Source: Whitmania pigra (lineage: Eukaryota > Annelida > Clitellata > Hirudinida > Haemopidae). From it: DNA of 64,000 nucleotides. The translations under genes were made by a program, and so were the position numbers. Below are positions 48,371 through 57,536 of the stretch, piece by piece (position 1 is the first letter of the stretch; the number at the start of each line of letters is the position of its first letter). The DNA lies in NCBI GenBank assembly GCA_021613335.1, contig JAJTWR010000155.1:1-64000 (forward strand), in the 5' to 3' direction. The notes beneath the pieces were generated by a model, which was not told where the DNA came from, ran no database searches, and saw only the letters and a program-made list of their open reading frames with translations.

Positions 48371-49573
48371 TGGACACCTCCGGAAACTGGCGTTGGCGAC
48401 GATTTTCATGATTCAATTGTCTGTATCGGTAGATGGATGGAGGCCTTGATGAAGGGTCAGGTTGGTTTCCGGGATTTCGAACACAGCCTTGAAGCTCTGT
48501 CGGCGGAAGGTGATCCGCTGGAGAAACTGGAGCGAACGGTCTGCTTCGAGCAGTTTCGCCCGGCTCTGAGCAAGGCGGTTCGGCGTTCCGACCCCTCGAA
48601 AGGGGGACGCCCCGGGTTCGATGTGGCGCTGAAGTTCAAGATGCTGGTCTTGCAGGGGCTCTATGGCCTGTCGCTCCAGCAGACGGCCTACCAGGTGCAA
48701 GATCGCCTGACCTGGCTTCGGTTCTGCGGTTTGCGTCCCGGCGAAGCGGTTCCCGACGCCAACACGCTGTGGGATTTTCGCGAGGCGCTGATCACGGCCA
48801 AGGCGCTGGACCGGCTGTTTCAAACCCTCGATCAGATGATTTCCGATGCAGCTATCTTGCCATGGGCGGCCGGATCATTGACGCGACGCTGGTGGCAGCC
48901 CCACGCCAGCGCAACAAAGACAGCGAGAAAGAGGCGATCAAAGCCGGTCAAATCCCGAAGCATGAAAGGGAAGCATAGAAGGACAGGCCGGCCAAATTAC
49001 GGCAGAAGGATCGAGAGGCTCGCTGGACGATGAAACTCTCTAAAGCCAGGCCCAAAGAGGATGGGACGCCGCAGATCGATATCGCGACCCCGGTCTTTGG
49101 CTACAAAAGCCACATTTCCATTGACCGCCGACATGGTATCATCCGCCGCTGCCTCGTCACGGATACCGCCGCCGCGCGATGGAGCGCGGTTGCGAGAGGG
49201 GTTGATTGCCCGGAACAAACACAGCCTCGGATGTATGGGCCGATACGGCATACCGGGCCAATGCGGTGAAGCCCAAAATCCGCGCCCGCGTTGAGCGCGT
49301 CTTCGCCGAACAGAAAGATCGCGTGAGTCTCTTCATCCGAACCATCGGAAAAGCAAGAGCAGAGGCGACCATCACTCTGGCCAACATGGCTTACAACATG
49401 AAACGCTGGCGCTGGTTGGAAAAAATGAACCCCGTCTGACCCTGGGGAACAAGGAAAACGAGGTAAAGTCGCCTCGCAAACCCCCGGAACATCGTCCTCT
49501 TCACCCGACTTATGCCAAAAATAGCCCTTCCTCAACCAAAGATCCTTAAAAATCAGGTTTCCGGAGGTGTCCA
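48371..49573 (+). mobile_element. IS5-family element, copy 2
   Basis: Termini TGGACACCTCCGGAAAC on both sides. 1203 bp against 1284 bp in copy 1 (16374-17657). The main difference is a 99-bp in-frame deletion (33 codons after TAYR). Small insertions near 48960 and 49215 partly offset it. It interrupts the regulator/peptidase gene at 49574. Confidence 0.85.
48436..49439 (+). pseudogene. IS5-family transposase, copy 2 (frameshifted and deleted)
   Basis: Same N-terminus as copy 1 (GFRDFEHSLEAL, then GGRPGFDVALKFKMLVLQGL). A missing G at about 48850 destroys the frame ahead of the catalytic region. The 33-codon deletion removes the stretch between VWADTAYR and ANAVKPKIRARVERVFAEQ. Stops within the insertion near 48976. 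Inactive as read. Confidence 0.85.
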
Positions 49574-50396
49574 CCTTCGAACTTACCCGCATGGCCTTGA
49601 TCTATGGCCAATCGCCCGCCTACTTTTTGGCCGAAGGCGATGCCTCATCGCAAGAGGACATCTCGGTCGTCCTCCACCGCGCTTTGCCTGAAATGGTTGA
49701 GAGGTCGGAAGTTGATCGCGCCATCGGGTATATCGTCGACCTGTGCAGGGAAGGCGCCGCCCTGAAGACCATGCTAAACTAGGCAACTGAGCAGGCTGCG
49801 CCGGATTATTCGAGCCGCATGTCTCATATCGGCGACGCGATCCGCCAGGGACAGCATGTCGCCGGGAAGAGCGCGGCGGTTGATGCTGGGCAACGCGCCG
49901 GTTGTCAACCTTGCCGAAACCATCGCCGATCAAGGAATCTGGACTGCCGCCATTGATCTTCCCGACAGCCTGTCGGGCTTCTTCGTCAACCATCCGAGGT
50001 CGGCGTCGCCATCCTGGTCAACGCACGACATTGGCCAGTTCGTCAACGCTTTCGCCGCCGCCTTTCTCATGCCCGCCGATGGCGTCGTTGAGGAACTGGC
50101 ACAGTTGGACAAGCGCCGCCCGAGTCGTCTTGCACAAGTCATTTTCGACGTCGCAAACAACGCGTCCATTGAAGCGGAGATCCGCCCCCGCCCGGGTTCG
50201 CAGGCGATCACCTATCAGGACATCTCGGCCCTTGCCCGGCATTTCGGGGTCAGCTACGAAGCCGCCGTTTGGCGACTAAAAAGTTTGGGGCACATTAACC
50301 AGCCGGAGACCGAAAGCCTCATCCGACAGAAGGAGATCGGAAAACGCTATATCAAGTTGCTGGGCTTCTTCGACATCCTTGATGAAGGCGAACACG
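49574..50396 (+). pseudogene. Regulator/ImmA-IrrE-type metallopeptidase with deleted active site
   Basis: The first piece (FELTRMALIYGQSPAYFLAE) looks like the tail of an XRE-type HTH domain. After a frame change near 49785 a peptidase part follows: LPDSLSGFFVNHPR, VGVAILVNARH (other frame) and then NAFAAAFLMPADGV, where the HExxH zinc motif should lie between the last two. About 30-40 residues are missing, including that motif. Then YQDISALARHFGVSYEAAVW and RLKSLGHINQ follow, typical of ImmA/IrrE C-termini. Such proteins cleave phage-type or stress repressors. Dead as read; both ends are cut by IS elements. Confidence 0.6.
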
Positions 50397-51079
50397 AACT
50401 TATGGGTGTGGCGCGGCATGCAGCGGCCGATCGCGGATGCCGTCCAGCGTGTGTTGAGGGCGGCAAACAGCGTCGTAGTCCCATTGCGCTTATCGTCGTG
50501 CGTCATGGTCCCGCATCTACCCGGCTTCAGCGGCAGTCCCGGCTGGGTGCGATCCAACGCCTGGATTTGGCTCTTCTCGTCAATCGACAGGACCGCCGCG
50601 TGGCAGGGCGGATTCATGTACAGGCCGACGATATCCTCGACCTTCGCGGCGAACGCCGGATCGCGGGAGCGCTTGAAGGTTCGCAACCGATGCGGCTGAA
50701 GGCGATGCGCCTCCCGGATCCGTTGCACGGCAACAGCCTGCCCGGTCCAGCGGGTAGCCGCGCCGGGCGGCTGCGAACAGATCAGAGCCAGAACCTTCGC
50801 CACAACCGCCGTGGCGAGCGGCGCCCGGCCAGGCTTGCGGGTCTTGTCACGTAAAAGCCCGTCAACCCCTTGTCCGGCGTAGCGCAGCTGCCAACGCCAG
50901 ACCGCCGGACGGCTGACCTCGGCTTGTCGAGCAACCTTGAGGATCGGCAGGCGCTCGGCCGACAACAAGACGATCTTCGCCCGCTGGACATGTTTGAGCG
51001 GGAGATTGCGGTCGCCAAGGAGCGCGGTCAAACGCGCGCGATCCTTGGGGCTGACAAGGACATTGGCAGTCTGGACCAT
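50397..51079 (-). pseudogene. IS630-family transposase, copy 2 (C-terminus lost)
   Basis: About 225 residues are open, from MVQTANVLVSPKDRARLTAL to IGRCMPRHTHK, including the first catalytic Asp (LSIDEKSQIQAL). Residue 153 is Tyr, where copy 1 has the stop. A frame slip near 50440 (NTRWTASAIG against NTLDGAVIG) and the missing C-terminal Asp/Glu make it inactive. Confidence 0.85.
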
Positions 51080-51138
51080 GCCCGGATTATCGCACAGAAT
51101 GCCGGATTTGTGAATCCTTTGCAGGTGTCAGTGCACTA
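50397..51138 (-). mobile_element. IS630-family element, copy 2 (3' part lost)
   Basis: The right terminus (TAGTGCACTGACACCTGCAAA on the minus strand) matches copy 1 at 39342. The left third of the element is missing at a junction with the ImmA/IrrE pseudogene at about 50397. Probably a deletion reaching from the IS into its neighbour. Confidence 0.8.
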
Positions 51139-51253
51139 GCAGCATTAGGCGCATCAGCCGATCACTACGCATTCATGCCATCTCCTTGGGGGAATTCTCA
51201 CTCCACAGTTCAGAATAGCTATAATATAAATCAAGGGTCGCTTGACGATCTTA

Positions 51254-52027
51254 TCAGCCATCGGCGAGCACCGCGCGCGCAAGGGTCAGCACATCGACCG
51301 CCGCCGCCCCGCCACGCAGCAAGACCCGGCTGCATTCAGCGATGGTCGCGCCGGTGGTATGCACATCGTCGATCAGCAGCACCTGACGTCCGCGCAATGC
51401 CGCCTTCGCTCCCGGTCGGACAGCAAAAGCCCCTCGTACATTGCGCGCCCGCCCCAACCGCCCAAGCCCTGCCTGGGACGGGGTCGAACGGCGACGCACC
51501 AAGGCATCGGGCATGACCGGCCGTCCCATTTTCCGACCGACCTGCCAGGCCAGCAGGGCCGCCTGATTGTAACGCCGCCAGAACAACCGCCGAGGATGCA
51601 GCGGCACCGGTACGATGACATTGGCTCTGGCGATCAGATCGGGCGCGGCTTGGCACAGAAAACGCGCCAGGGCCGGAGCGGCATCGGTGGCATCGGCGTG
51701 TTTGAAGGGCAAGAGGATGCGCCGGCTGGCGGCATCGTAGCGCCAAACCGCCCGCGCCTGCCGGTAAGGCGGCGGCTGGCATCAGGCAGGCGCCGCGCAC
51801 AAAACCTCTTCGCTGTCAGCCAGGGGCGGTTGCTGTTCAAAGGGTACGCCGCAGCGCCCGCAGCGGGGAGCGATAATAAAGTCAAGCCCACCCCAGCAGC
51901 GCGCGCAAACCGCCGCCTCATCCATACCGCTCACCGCCCCGCATACCAGACAGCGCCGGGGCGTCAACCGGTCAAACAACCACCGCGCCAGGCGTTGGCA
52001 AGCGGCAAACGGCAAAATCTCCTCCAT
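51254..52027 (-). pseudogene. comF: ComF family protein with an in-frame TGA
   Basis: ComF-type phosphoribosyltransferase-like protein, linked to DNA uptake in some bacteria. Cys pairs RRCLVCGAV, CARCW and CGRCGVPF make the N-terminal zinc region. The PRTase part has VIVPVPLHPRRLFWRRYNQA and the PRPP loop VLLIDDVHTTGATI. TGA at 51782-51784 interrupts the frame just after CAAPA, where a final Cys pair would be expected; the same frame then goes on through QPPPYRQARAVWRYD. Two nearby compensating indels would also explain it. GGGAGGC before Met 52027 decides the start. Confidence 0.8.
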
Positions 52028-52206
52028 GAAAAGCCTCCCGCTTGCCGGTATCCTTGCCAAACGCCGCTGCAAGCGCAACATCGAACTGCGCCGATCTGTC
52101 TGGCGATTGCTCTATAAGCAGGCGATTGATGCCCTGTCCAGCAATCACACCGGAACGATCCGTCGCTCGGGCGTTTTTCTCGACAAGCGCTCTCGCTCGC
52201 GTTATC

Positions 52207-52221
52207 TTAGAATTATTCTAT
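52207..52221. promoter_or_regulatory. Candidate Irr/Fur-family box at dps
   Basis: TTAGAATTATTCTAT contains the perfect palindrome TAGAAT-T-ATTCTA (52208-52220), 15 bases before the dps start. It fits the alphaproteobacterial iron-control element read by Irr (about TTAGAA-N3-TTCTAA) with a mismatch only in the last base. It is also close to 7-1-7 PerR-type boxes. Iron or peroxide control of dps would make sense. Found by eye only. Confidence 0.6.
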
Positions 52222-52235
52222 TGAAAGGAATGAGG

Positions 52236-52691
52236 ATGAATGAGATGAAGAACGGTCGCCAACAAGTGGTCGATGCACTGTCGGCGCTGCTCGCCGACAG
52301 CTATCTGTTAGGGTTCAAGACCCACGGCTATCATTGGAACGTGACCGGCGAGCAGTTCATCCAGCTGCATGAGATGTTCGGTCAGCAATATGACGCGCTG
52401 TATACGGCCGCCGACGAATTGGCTGAGCGGATTCGCGCGCTTGGCGCTCCGGCGCCGGCATCGCTGAGCGAATTCGTCAAACTATCGAGCATTCAGGTGG
52501 CTGGTGACGCGCCGAAAGCGTCCAAGATGATCGAAACCTTACGCAACGACCATCTGCTCGCCGCCAAAAGCGCTTACGCCGCGATCGCGGCGGCGAGCGA
52601 AACCGACGATTCGGCCAGCGAGGACATGGCGATCAGGCGGGTCGATTATCATGAAAAGGCGGCTTGGACGCTAGGCGCTTTGCTCGGCTGA
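52236..52691 (+). CDS. dps: Dps-type ferritin-like DNA-protection protein
   Basis: A 151-residue Dps dodecamer subunit that oxidises and stores iron and shields DNA from peroxide. Ferroxidase residues are in LGFKTHGYHWNVTGEQFIQL followed by HEMFGQQYDALYTAADELAE. The ATG at 52236 is chosen because AAAGGA lies about six bases upstream; an in-frame ATG at 52230 is too close to it. The upstream palindrome suggests iron or peroxide regulation. Intact. Confidence 0.93.
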   Translation: MNEMKNGRQQVVDALSALLADSYLLGFKTHGYHWNVTGEQFIQLHEMFGQQYDALYTAADELAERIRALGAPAPASLSEFVKLSSIQVAGDAPKASKMIETLRNDHLLAAKSAYAAIAAASETDDSASEDMAIRRVDYHEKAAWTLGALLG

Positions 52692-52777
52692 CAATATCGG
52701 GCGTGGGAAAAAATCTGGCATATGGCAGCGGTTTCAGCTAACGCTTGGCGCGAACTGTAACCGTGCAGGACCGGCGT

Positions 52778-53538
52778 TTGAGTGTGACCAATCCCGTGGA
52801 ATTATCGGTGGTGGTGCCGGTTTTGAACGAAGCCGGCAATATTCCGCCGCTGATTGCCGAAATTGCCGCTGCCTTGTGCGGGCGCGTGGCGTTCGAGATC
52901 GTGTATATGTCGATGACGGTTCGACCGACCGAAGCGTCGATGCATTGCGCGCGCTGCAAAGCAGCCATGCCAACTTGCGCATTCTACGCCATGCTGGACG
53001 CTGCGGTCAAAGCGCTGCCCTGCGCAGCGGGGTCAAGGCGGCGCACGGTCGCTGGATCGCCACCTTGGATGGCGACGGTCAGAACGATCCGGCTGACATT
53101 CCAAAGCTGCTCGCCAAACGCGACGCCATTGACCCGGCCCTCGCCAGCCGGGCCGACGCCCGGTTGCTGCTGGCTGGCGAACGGGTTGCGCGGCAGGATG
53201 TCTGGTCGAAACGGGTTGCCTCGCGCTGGGCGAACCGCCTGCGCCAAAAATTGTTGCAAGACCATACCCCGGATACTGGGTGCGGGTTGAAATTATTTCC
53301 GCGCGCCCTGTATCTGGATCTGCCCTATTTCGATCATATGCATCGCTATCTGGGGGCTTTGACCTTGCGTCAGGGCGGGCAGGTGGTGTCGGTGCCGGTC
53401 AATCACCGTCCGCGCCTGCGCGGCGCGTCGAAATACGGCATTCTGGATCGGGCGCTGGTCGGCATCGGCGATCTGATCGGCGTTATGTGGCTGCAAAGAC
53501 GCGGGCGCATCCCGCAGGTAACCGAGGATGGGCAATGA
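52778..53538 (+). pseudogene. GT2 glycosyltransferase (dolichol-phosphate mannosyltransferase-like), frameshifted
   Basis: The GT-A fold begins ELSVVVPVLNEAGNIPPLI. A two-base TA insertion at about 52904-52908 breaks the frame before VDDGSTDRSVDALRAL; TLDGDGQNDPADIPKLL and HRPRLRGASKYG follow. Length modulo three agrees with +2. Such enzymes load a sugar on a polyprenyl-phosphate carrier. Start uncertain (TTG 52778 or GTG 52784). The stop overlaps the next gene by ATGA. First gene of a three-gene glycan operon. Confidence 0.85.
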
Positions 53539-53864
53539 TCGCTGACTTGGTGCAAAGGATCGTCCGCGCCTTCAACGATGTCGAAGGCGTATGGCTGTTC
53601 ATCGGTTTTTTGGGGCAAGCGCTGTTTTCCGGCCGGTTTCTGGTTCAGTGGATCTATAGCGAAAAAAATCGCAAATCCCTGATCCCGGTAGCGTTCTGGT
53701 ATTTCAGCATCGGCGGCGGCGTTACCTTGCTGGCCTATGCCGTTCATCGCGCCGATCCGGTATTCATCGCCGGTCAATCGCTGGGCATGGTGGTTTATTT
53801 CCGCAATTTATTCCTGATCTGGCAGGAAAACCGGGAAAAGGCGCGCCACACCGATGCCGGCTGA
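53535..53864 (+). CDS. Lipid-A-disaccharide synthase N-terminal-like (LAB_N) membrane protein
   Basis: A 109-residue protein with three transmembrane segments (VWLFIGFLGQALFSGRFLVQ, VAFWYFSIGGGVTLLAYAV and IAGQSLGMVVYFRNLFLIW) and the family signature WIYSEKNRKSLIPVAFWYFS. LAB_N proteins between a GT2 and a GT39 gene are common in alphaproteobacteria. A part in moving or presenting the lipid-linked sugar is likely but inferred. Overlaps both neighbours. Confidence 0.88.
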   Translation: MIADLVQRIVRAFNDVEGVWLFIGFLGQALFSGRFLVQWIYSEKNRKSLIPVAFWYFSIGGGVTLLAYAVHRADPVFIAGQSLGMVVYFRNLFLIWQENREKARHTDAG

Positions 53865-55335
53865 AGAAGGGTACGGTTTCGGTTTTACCGCCGCCATCAT
53901 CCTGCTGATCGCCGCTGTGCGCCTTCTGGTGTTATCGAACGAATATTACCCGCTGTATGGCGACGAGGCGCAATATTGGCTGTGGGGCCAGGATCTGGCC
54001 TTTGGCTATTATTCCAAGCCACCGCTGGTTGCCTGGCTGATCCGGCTGAGCGTCGAGATTTTTGGCAACCGCGAATTTGGCGTGCGCGTGTTCGCGCCGC
54101 TCTTGCATGCCGGCACCGCCCTCGTCATTTTCCGTTTGGGGGGCTTATTGTGTTCGCGCCGCGTCGGCTTTTGGGCGGCTGTCAGCTTTGTCATTTTGCC
54201 GGCGGTGTCGATCTCGTCGCTGATCATGTCGACCGATGTGCCGTTGCTGTTCTGCTGGGCAGCGGCTTTGCTGTGCTTGTGGCAGGCCATGGCCGACGAT
54301 CGTCAGCTGCGCTTATGGCTGCTGCTTGGCGTGCTCATCGGGTTTGGCATCCTGGCCAAATACGCCATGGCGATGTTCTTCGTCTCTTGCTTGCTTTATA
54401 TCGTCGTGCAGGATCGTCGCTGGCTGACACGACCCGGCTTGTGGCTGGCGTTCGCGACAGCGCTGCTGGTGGCGCTGCCGAATATCGTGTGGAATGCCTC
54501 CCATCGCTTCGCCACCTTCCGCCATACAGGCGACAATGCCAATTTGGGCGGTACGCTGTTTCACCCGGAAGAACTCGCCGCTTTCGTTGGCGCTCAGTTC
54601 GGCGTGTTCGGACCGCTGTTGTTCGCCGCCTTCCTGCTGCTCCTCGCCCGGCTGAATTGGCTGCTCGCCGACCGGCGTCGCTGGTATCTGGCAGCCTTCG
54701 CTTTGCCGCAGCTCTTGATGATTGCCGGTCTGGCTCTTGCCTCGCGCGCCCATGCCAATTGGGCGGCAACCGCTTATGTGTCCGGTACGCTGCTGGTGAC
54801 GGGATGGGCCTTTGCTGCCGGCAGTCGGCCTTGGGCGCGGCGGCTCGTGATCCTGTCGGCGCTTTTACACGCGACAGCGGCCGGCATTGCCTATGCTTAT
54901 CACGATCTAGCACAACTCACCGGCATTACCCTTAGCGGCAAAACCGATCCGTTCCGCCGCTTCATGGGCGGGCCGGAGATCGCCCGGGCGGTAGCCGAAA
55001 CCCTGCGCACCTTGCCCGCCAACGTCATCGTGATGACCGATGAACGCATGCTGTTCGCCAGCCTGGCATTTTACATCCGCCCGCGCCCGCCTATGGTGGC
55101 GTGGAATCCCGATCGCAAGATCGACAATCATTTCGAACTGACCACCAATATTCTGGACCATCCAACAGCGCCGGCGCTGTTGGTCAGCCGCAACCCCGCC
55201 GCCCCGGCGCTTGCCGCCTATCGGCAGGTGACGCCGCTTGAGGTGATGAGAATAGCGATCTACCCCGATTATGTGCGCGAATACCGCCTGTTCTATCTGA
55301 ACGGCTTGCGGCTCGAAGCCGTGCCCATCCGCTAA
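53854..55335 (+). CDS. GT39/ArnT-like membrane glycosyltransferase
   Basis: A 493-residue polytopic PMT-type transferase. The first periplasmic loop has the catalytic acidic pair in YYPLYGDEAQYWLWGQDLAF followed by YYSKPPLVAWLIRL. About 10-11 hydrophobic helices follow, and a C-terminal periplasmic domain (VIVMTDERMLFASLAFYIRP). With the GT2 and LAB_N genes it forms a route that moves a sugar from a polyprenyl carrier to lipid A or another envelope glycan. The acceptor is unknown. Confidence 0.88.
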   Translation: MPAEEGYGFGFTAAIILLIAAVRLLVLSNEYYPLYGDEAQYWLWGQDLAFGYYSKPPLVAWLIRLSVEIFGNREFGVRVFAPLLHAGTALVIFRLGGLLCSRRVGFWAAVSFVILPAVSISSLIMSTDVPLLFCWAAALLCLWQAMADDRQLRLWLLLGVLIGFGILAKYAMAMFFVSCLLYIVVQDRRWLTRPGLWLAFATALLVALPNIVWNASHRFATFRHTGDNANLGGTLFHPEELAAFVGAQFGVFGPLLFAAFLLLLARLNWLLADRRRWYLAAFALPQLLMIAGLALASRAHANWAATAYVSGTLLVTGWAFAAGSRPWARRLVILSALLHATAAGIAYAYHDLAQLTGITLSGKTDPFRRFMGGPEIARAVAETLRTLPANVIVMTDERMLFASLAFYIRPRPPMVAWNPDRKIDNHFELTTNILDHPTAPALLVSRNPAAPALAAYRQVTPLEVMRIAIYPDYVREYRLFYLNGLRLEAVPIR

Positions 55336-55519
55336 CGCCACCCCAAGCCCGGTCAGCCGGTCGAACAGAGAGCGGTGCTGGCTGCTTTGCGCGAATGGAC
55401 CCGGGCGGCGGCCTGCGAAACATCATGGCATCGCGCCGACGAGTTGCCCGGTGGCTGCATCGTTGCAGCTGGCTCCACTCTCATGGTAGCTTGAAGATGC
55501 AACCTAGGATCGTGAGTTC
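55336..55519. other. Gap between GT39 and tlpA
   Basis: 184 bases between convergent genes. The frame of the GT39 gene stays open for 53 codons past its stop, but I see no family in it and no ribosome-binding site. No strong hairpin with T-run. Confidence 0.35.
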
Positions 55520-56131
55520 TCACAGCGCCGTTGGCGTAAGCCAGACTTCCAACTGCCGGATCATATCCGGCCCATCCCACACAGCGCCGCCAATCAACCG
55601 GGCAACCTCCAGCCCGTTTGGCGCAACGATCGCTGTCGTTGGCAAACCAGCAATGGCCAACGCCTTGTGCGCGGCATTGGACATGTCTAGATAAGGCGCC
55701 AGATCGAGGCGGTTTTGCGCCAAAAACGGCGCTACCTTCGCCAGGCCGCCGCGATCTTGCGACAGCGCCAAAACCATGCCGCCCCGGGGTGCGAGCTTCT
55801 TGTGCAGCCGGTCGAGCGACGGCATTTCCGTCACGCACGGCGCGCACCAGGTTGCCCACAGGTTCAAGACGATCAGCTTGCCGTGAAAGGTCTGTAAACT
55901 CAGGGATTGGCCTTGCTCATTTTGAAAGGAAAAGGCCGGCACGGCGCGCGGAACGGGAAAAATGGTCAGTTTGCCGCCATTTTCCCCACTGGCCGCGGCT
56001 GTCGGGCTTGCAAGCCCGAGATAAAGCGACACAATGGCAGCAACGCCCTGCCCGGCCGTGCGATGAAACGTCCGCCGGTCGATCGCGGACGCAATATCGT
56101 GGTTTTTTTCATCAACGCGGCAGTTCTGCAT
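55520..56131 (-). CDS. TlpA-family thiol-disulfide reductase
   Basis: A 203-residue exported thioredoxin-like protein with active site [20 protein letters not shown] and cis-Pro loop [14 protein letters not shown]. The N-terminus has [20 protein letters not shown], which resembles a Tat-type signal but is not a perfect match. It would reduce disulfides in the periplasm, for example in cytochrome maturation. The start (ATG 56131) shares the CATG with the divergent argH start; a later start is possible. Confidence 0.85.
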   Translation of the reverse strand: MQNCRVDEKNHDIASAIDRRTFHRTAGQGVAAIVSLYLGLASPTAAASGENGGKLTIFPVPRAVPAFSFQNEQGQSLSLQTFHGKLIVLNLWATWCAPCVTEMPSLDRLHKKLAPRGGMVLALSQDRGGLAKVAPFLAQNRLDLAPYLDMSNAAHKALAIAGLPTTAIVAPNGLEVARLIGGAVWDGPDMIRQLEVWLTPTAL

Positions 56132-57536
56132 GTCTGACACCTCTTCTCTTCCCGCTTCGGCCAATCCGCTGTGGGGCGGGCGCTTTACTGACGGCCCGGC
56201 TGCGATCATGGAACGCATCAATGTCTCCATCGGCTTCGATCGCAAACTTTATCGCCAGGATATTGCCGCATCCAAGGCGCACTGCGCCATGCTGGTCTGT
56301 CAGGGCATCATCCCGAGCGCCGATGGCGACGCTATCACCTTGGGGCTGGAGGAGATTTTACAAGAAATCGAAACTGGCCGTTTCACCTTCAAAACCGAGC
56401 ATGAAGATATTCATATGAATATCGAAGCGCGGCTGGCAGAGCTGATTGGCCCTTGCGCAGGTCGGTTGCACACAGCGCGCTCGCGCAACGATCAAGTTGC
56501 AACCGACTTTCGCTTGTGGCTGCGCGACGCCATCGACCAGCTGCAAACCGATCTCACGGCGCTGCAAGCCGCCCTGATCGATCAGGCGCAAACCCACGCA
56601 GCCACCATCATGCCGGGTTTAACCCACCTGCAGGCAGCCCAGCCGGTAACGCTTGGTCATCATCTGCTTGCCTATGTCGAAATGCTCGGGCGCGATAGAG
56701 GCCGTCTTGCCGATTGCCGCGCGCGCTTGAACGAATCGCCCCTTGGGGCGGCAGCGCTTGCCGGCACGCCCTATCCGATCGATCGCAGCTTGACCGCCGG
56801 TCTGCTTGGTTTCGAGCGCCCGTGCGCCAATTCGCTCGATGCCGTGTCGGATCGTGATTTTGCCGTTGAATTCCTGGCTTTTGCCGCCATTTGCGGTATG
56901 CATCTCTCGCGCCTTGCAGAGGAATTCGTGTTGTGGTCGTGCGATCGTTATCGTTTCATCCGCCTGTCCGATGCCTTCACTACCGGCAGTTCGATCATGC
57001 CGCAAAAGCGCAATCCCGACGCCGCCGAGCTGGTTCGCGCCAAGGTCGGTCGCAGTTTGGGCGCCTTTGTCGGGCTGATCGCCACCTTGAAGGGCCTGCC
57101 GCTCGCCTATGCCAAAGATATGCAAGAGGATAAGGAGCCGGTATTCGAAGCGGTCGAAACCTTGTCATTATCGCTGGCAGCGTGCACTGGCATGGTGCAG
57201 GATATGATACCCGATAGCGAAGCGATGCGCCAAGCTGCCGCCACCGGTTTCATAACCGCTACGGATCTGGCGGATTGGCTGGTCATGACGTTGGATTTGC
57301 CCTTTCGCCAAGCGCACCGTATAACCGGCCGGCTGGTTAAGCTGGCCGAGGAGAAGGGGTGCGGCCTGGAGGCTTTGAGCCTGGACGACATGCGGCTGAT
57401 CGACGCCCGGATCCATGACGGCGTCTATGGGGTGTTGACGGTTGAAGGGGCGGTGTCGCGCCGGAGCAGTTTTGGCGGCACCGCGCCGGACCAAGTGCGC
57501 AAGGCCGCAGCCGCCGCGCGGGAGCGCTTTTTATGA
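56130..57536 (+). CDS. argH: Argininosuccinate lyase
   Basis: A 468-residue enzyme for the last step of arginine synthesis, splitting argininosuccinate to arginine and fumarate. Signature [20 protein letters not shown] carries the catalytic Ser; [20 protein letters not shown] and [19 protein letters not shown] are family marks. The ATG at 56130 matches family N-termini (short polar stretch before LWGGRF). No good Shine-Dalgarno precedes it. The stop overlaps the small lipoprotein start (ATGA). Confidence 0.96.
   Translation: MSDTSSLPASANPLWGGRFTDGPAAIMERINVSIGFDRKLYRQDIAASKAHCAMLVCQGIIPSADGDAITLGLEEILQEIETGRFTFKTEHEDIHMNIEARLAELIGPCAGRLHTARSRNDQVATDFRLWLRDAIDQLQTDLTALQAALIDQAQTHAATIMPGLTHLQAAQPVTLGHHLLAYVEMLGRDRGRLADCRARLNESPLGAAALAGTPYPIDRSLTAGLLGFERPCANSLDAVSDRDFAVEFLAFAAICGMHLSRLAEEFVLWSCDRYRFIRLSDAFTTGSSIMPQKRNPDAAELVRAKVGRSLGAFVGLIATLKGLPLAYAKDMQEDKEPVFEAVETLSLSLAACTGMVQDMIPDSEAMRQAAATGFITATDLADWLVMTLDLPFRQAHRITGRLVKLAEEKGCGLEALSLDDMRLIDARIHDGVYGVLTVEGAVSRRSSFGGTAPDQVRKAAAAARERFL

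Noticed and set aside
55336..55497. Open frame continuing 53 codons past the GT39 stop (readthrough extension or gene remnant)
   Set aside because: The frame has no recognisable domain and no ribosome-binding site, and frames of this length occur by chance in G+C-rich DNA.
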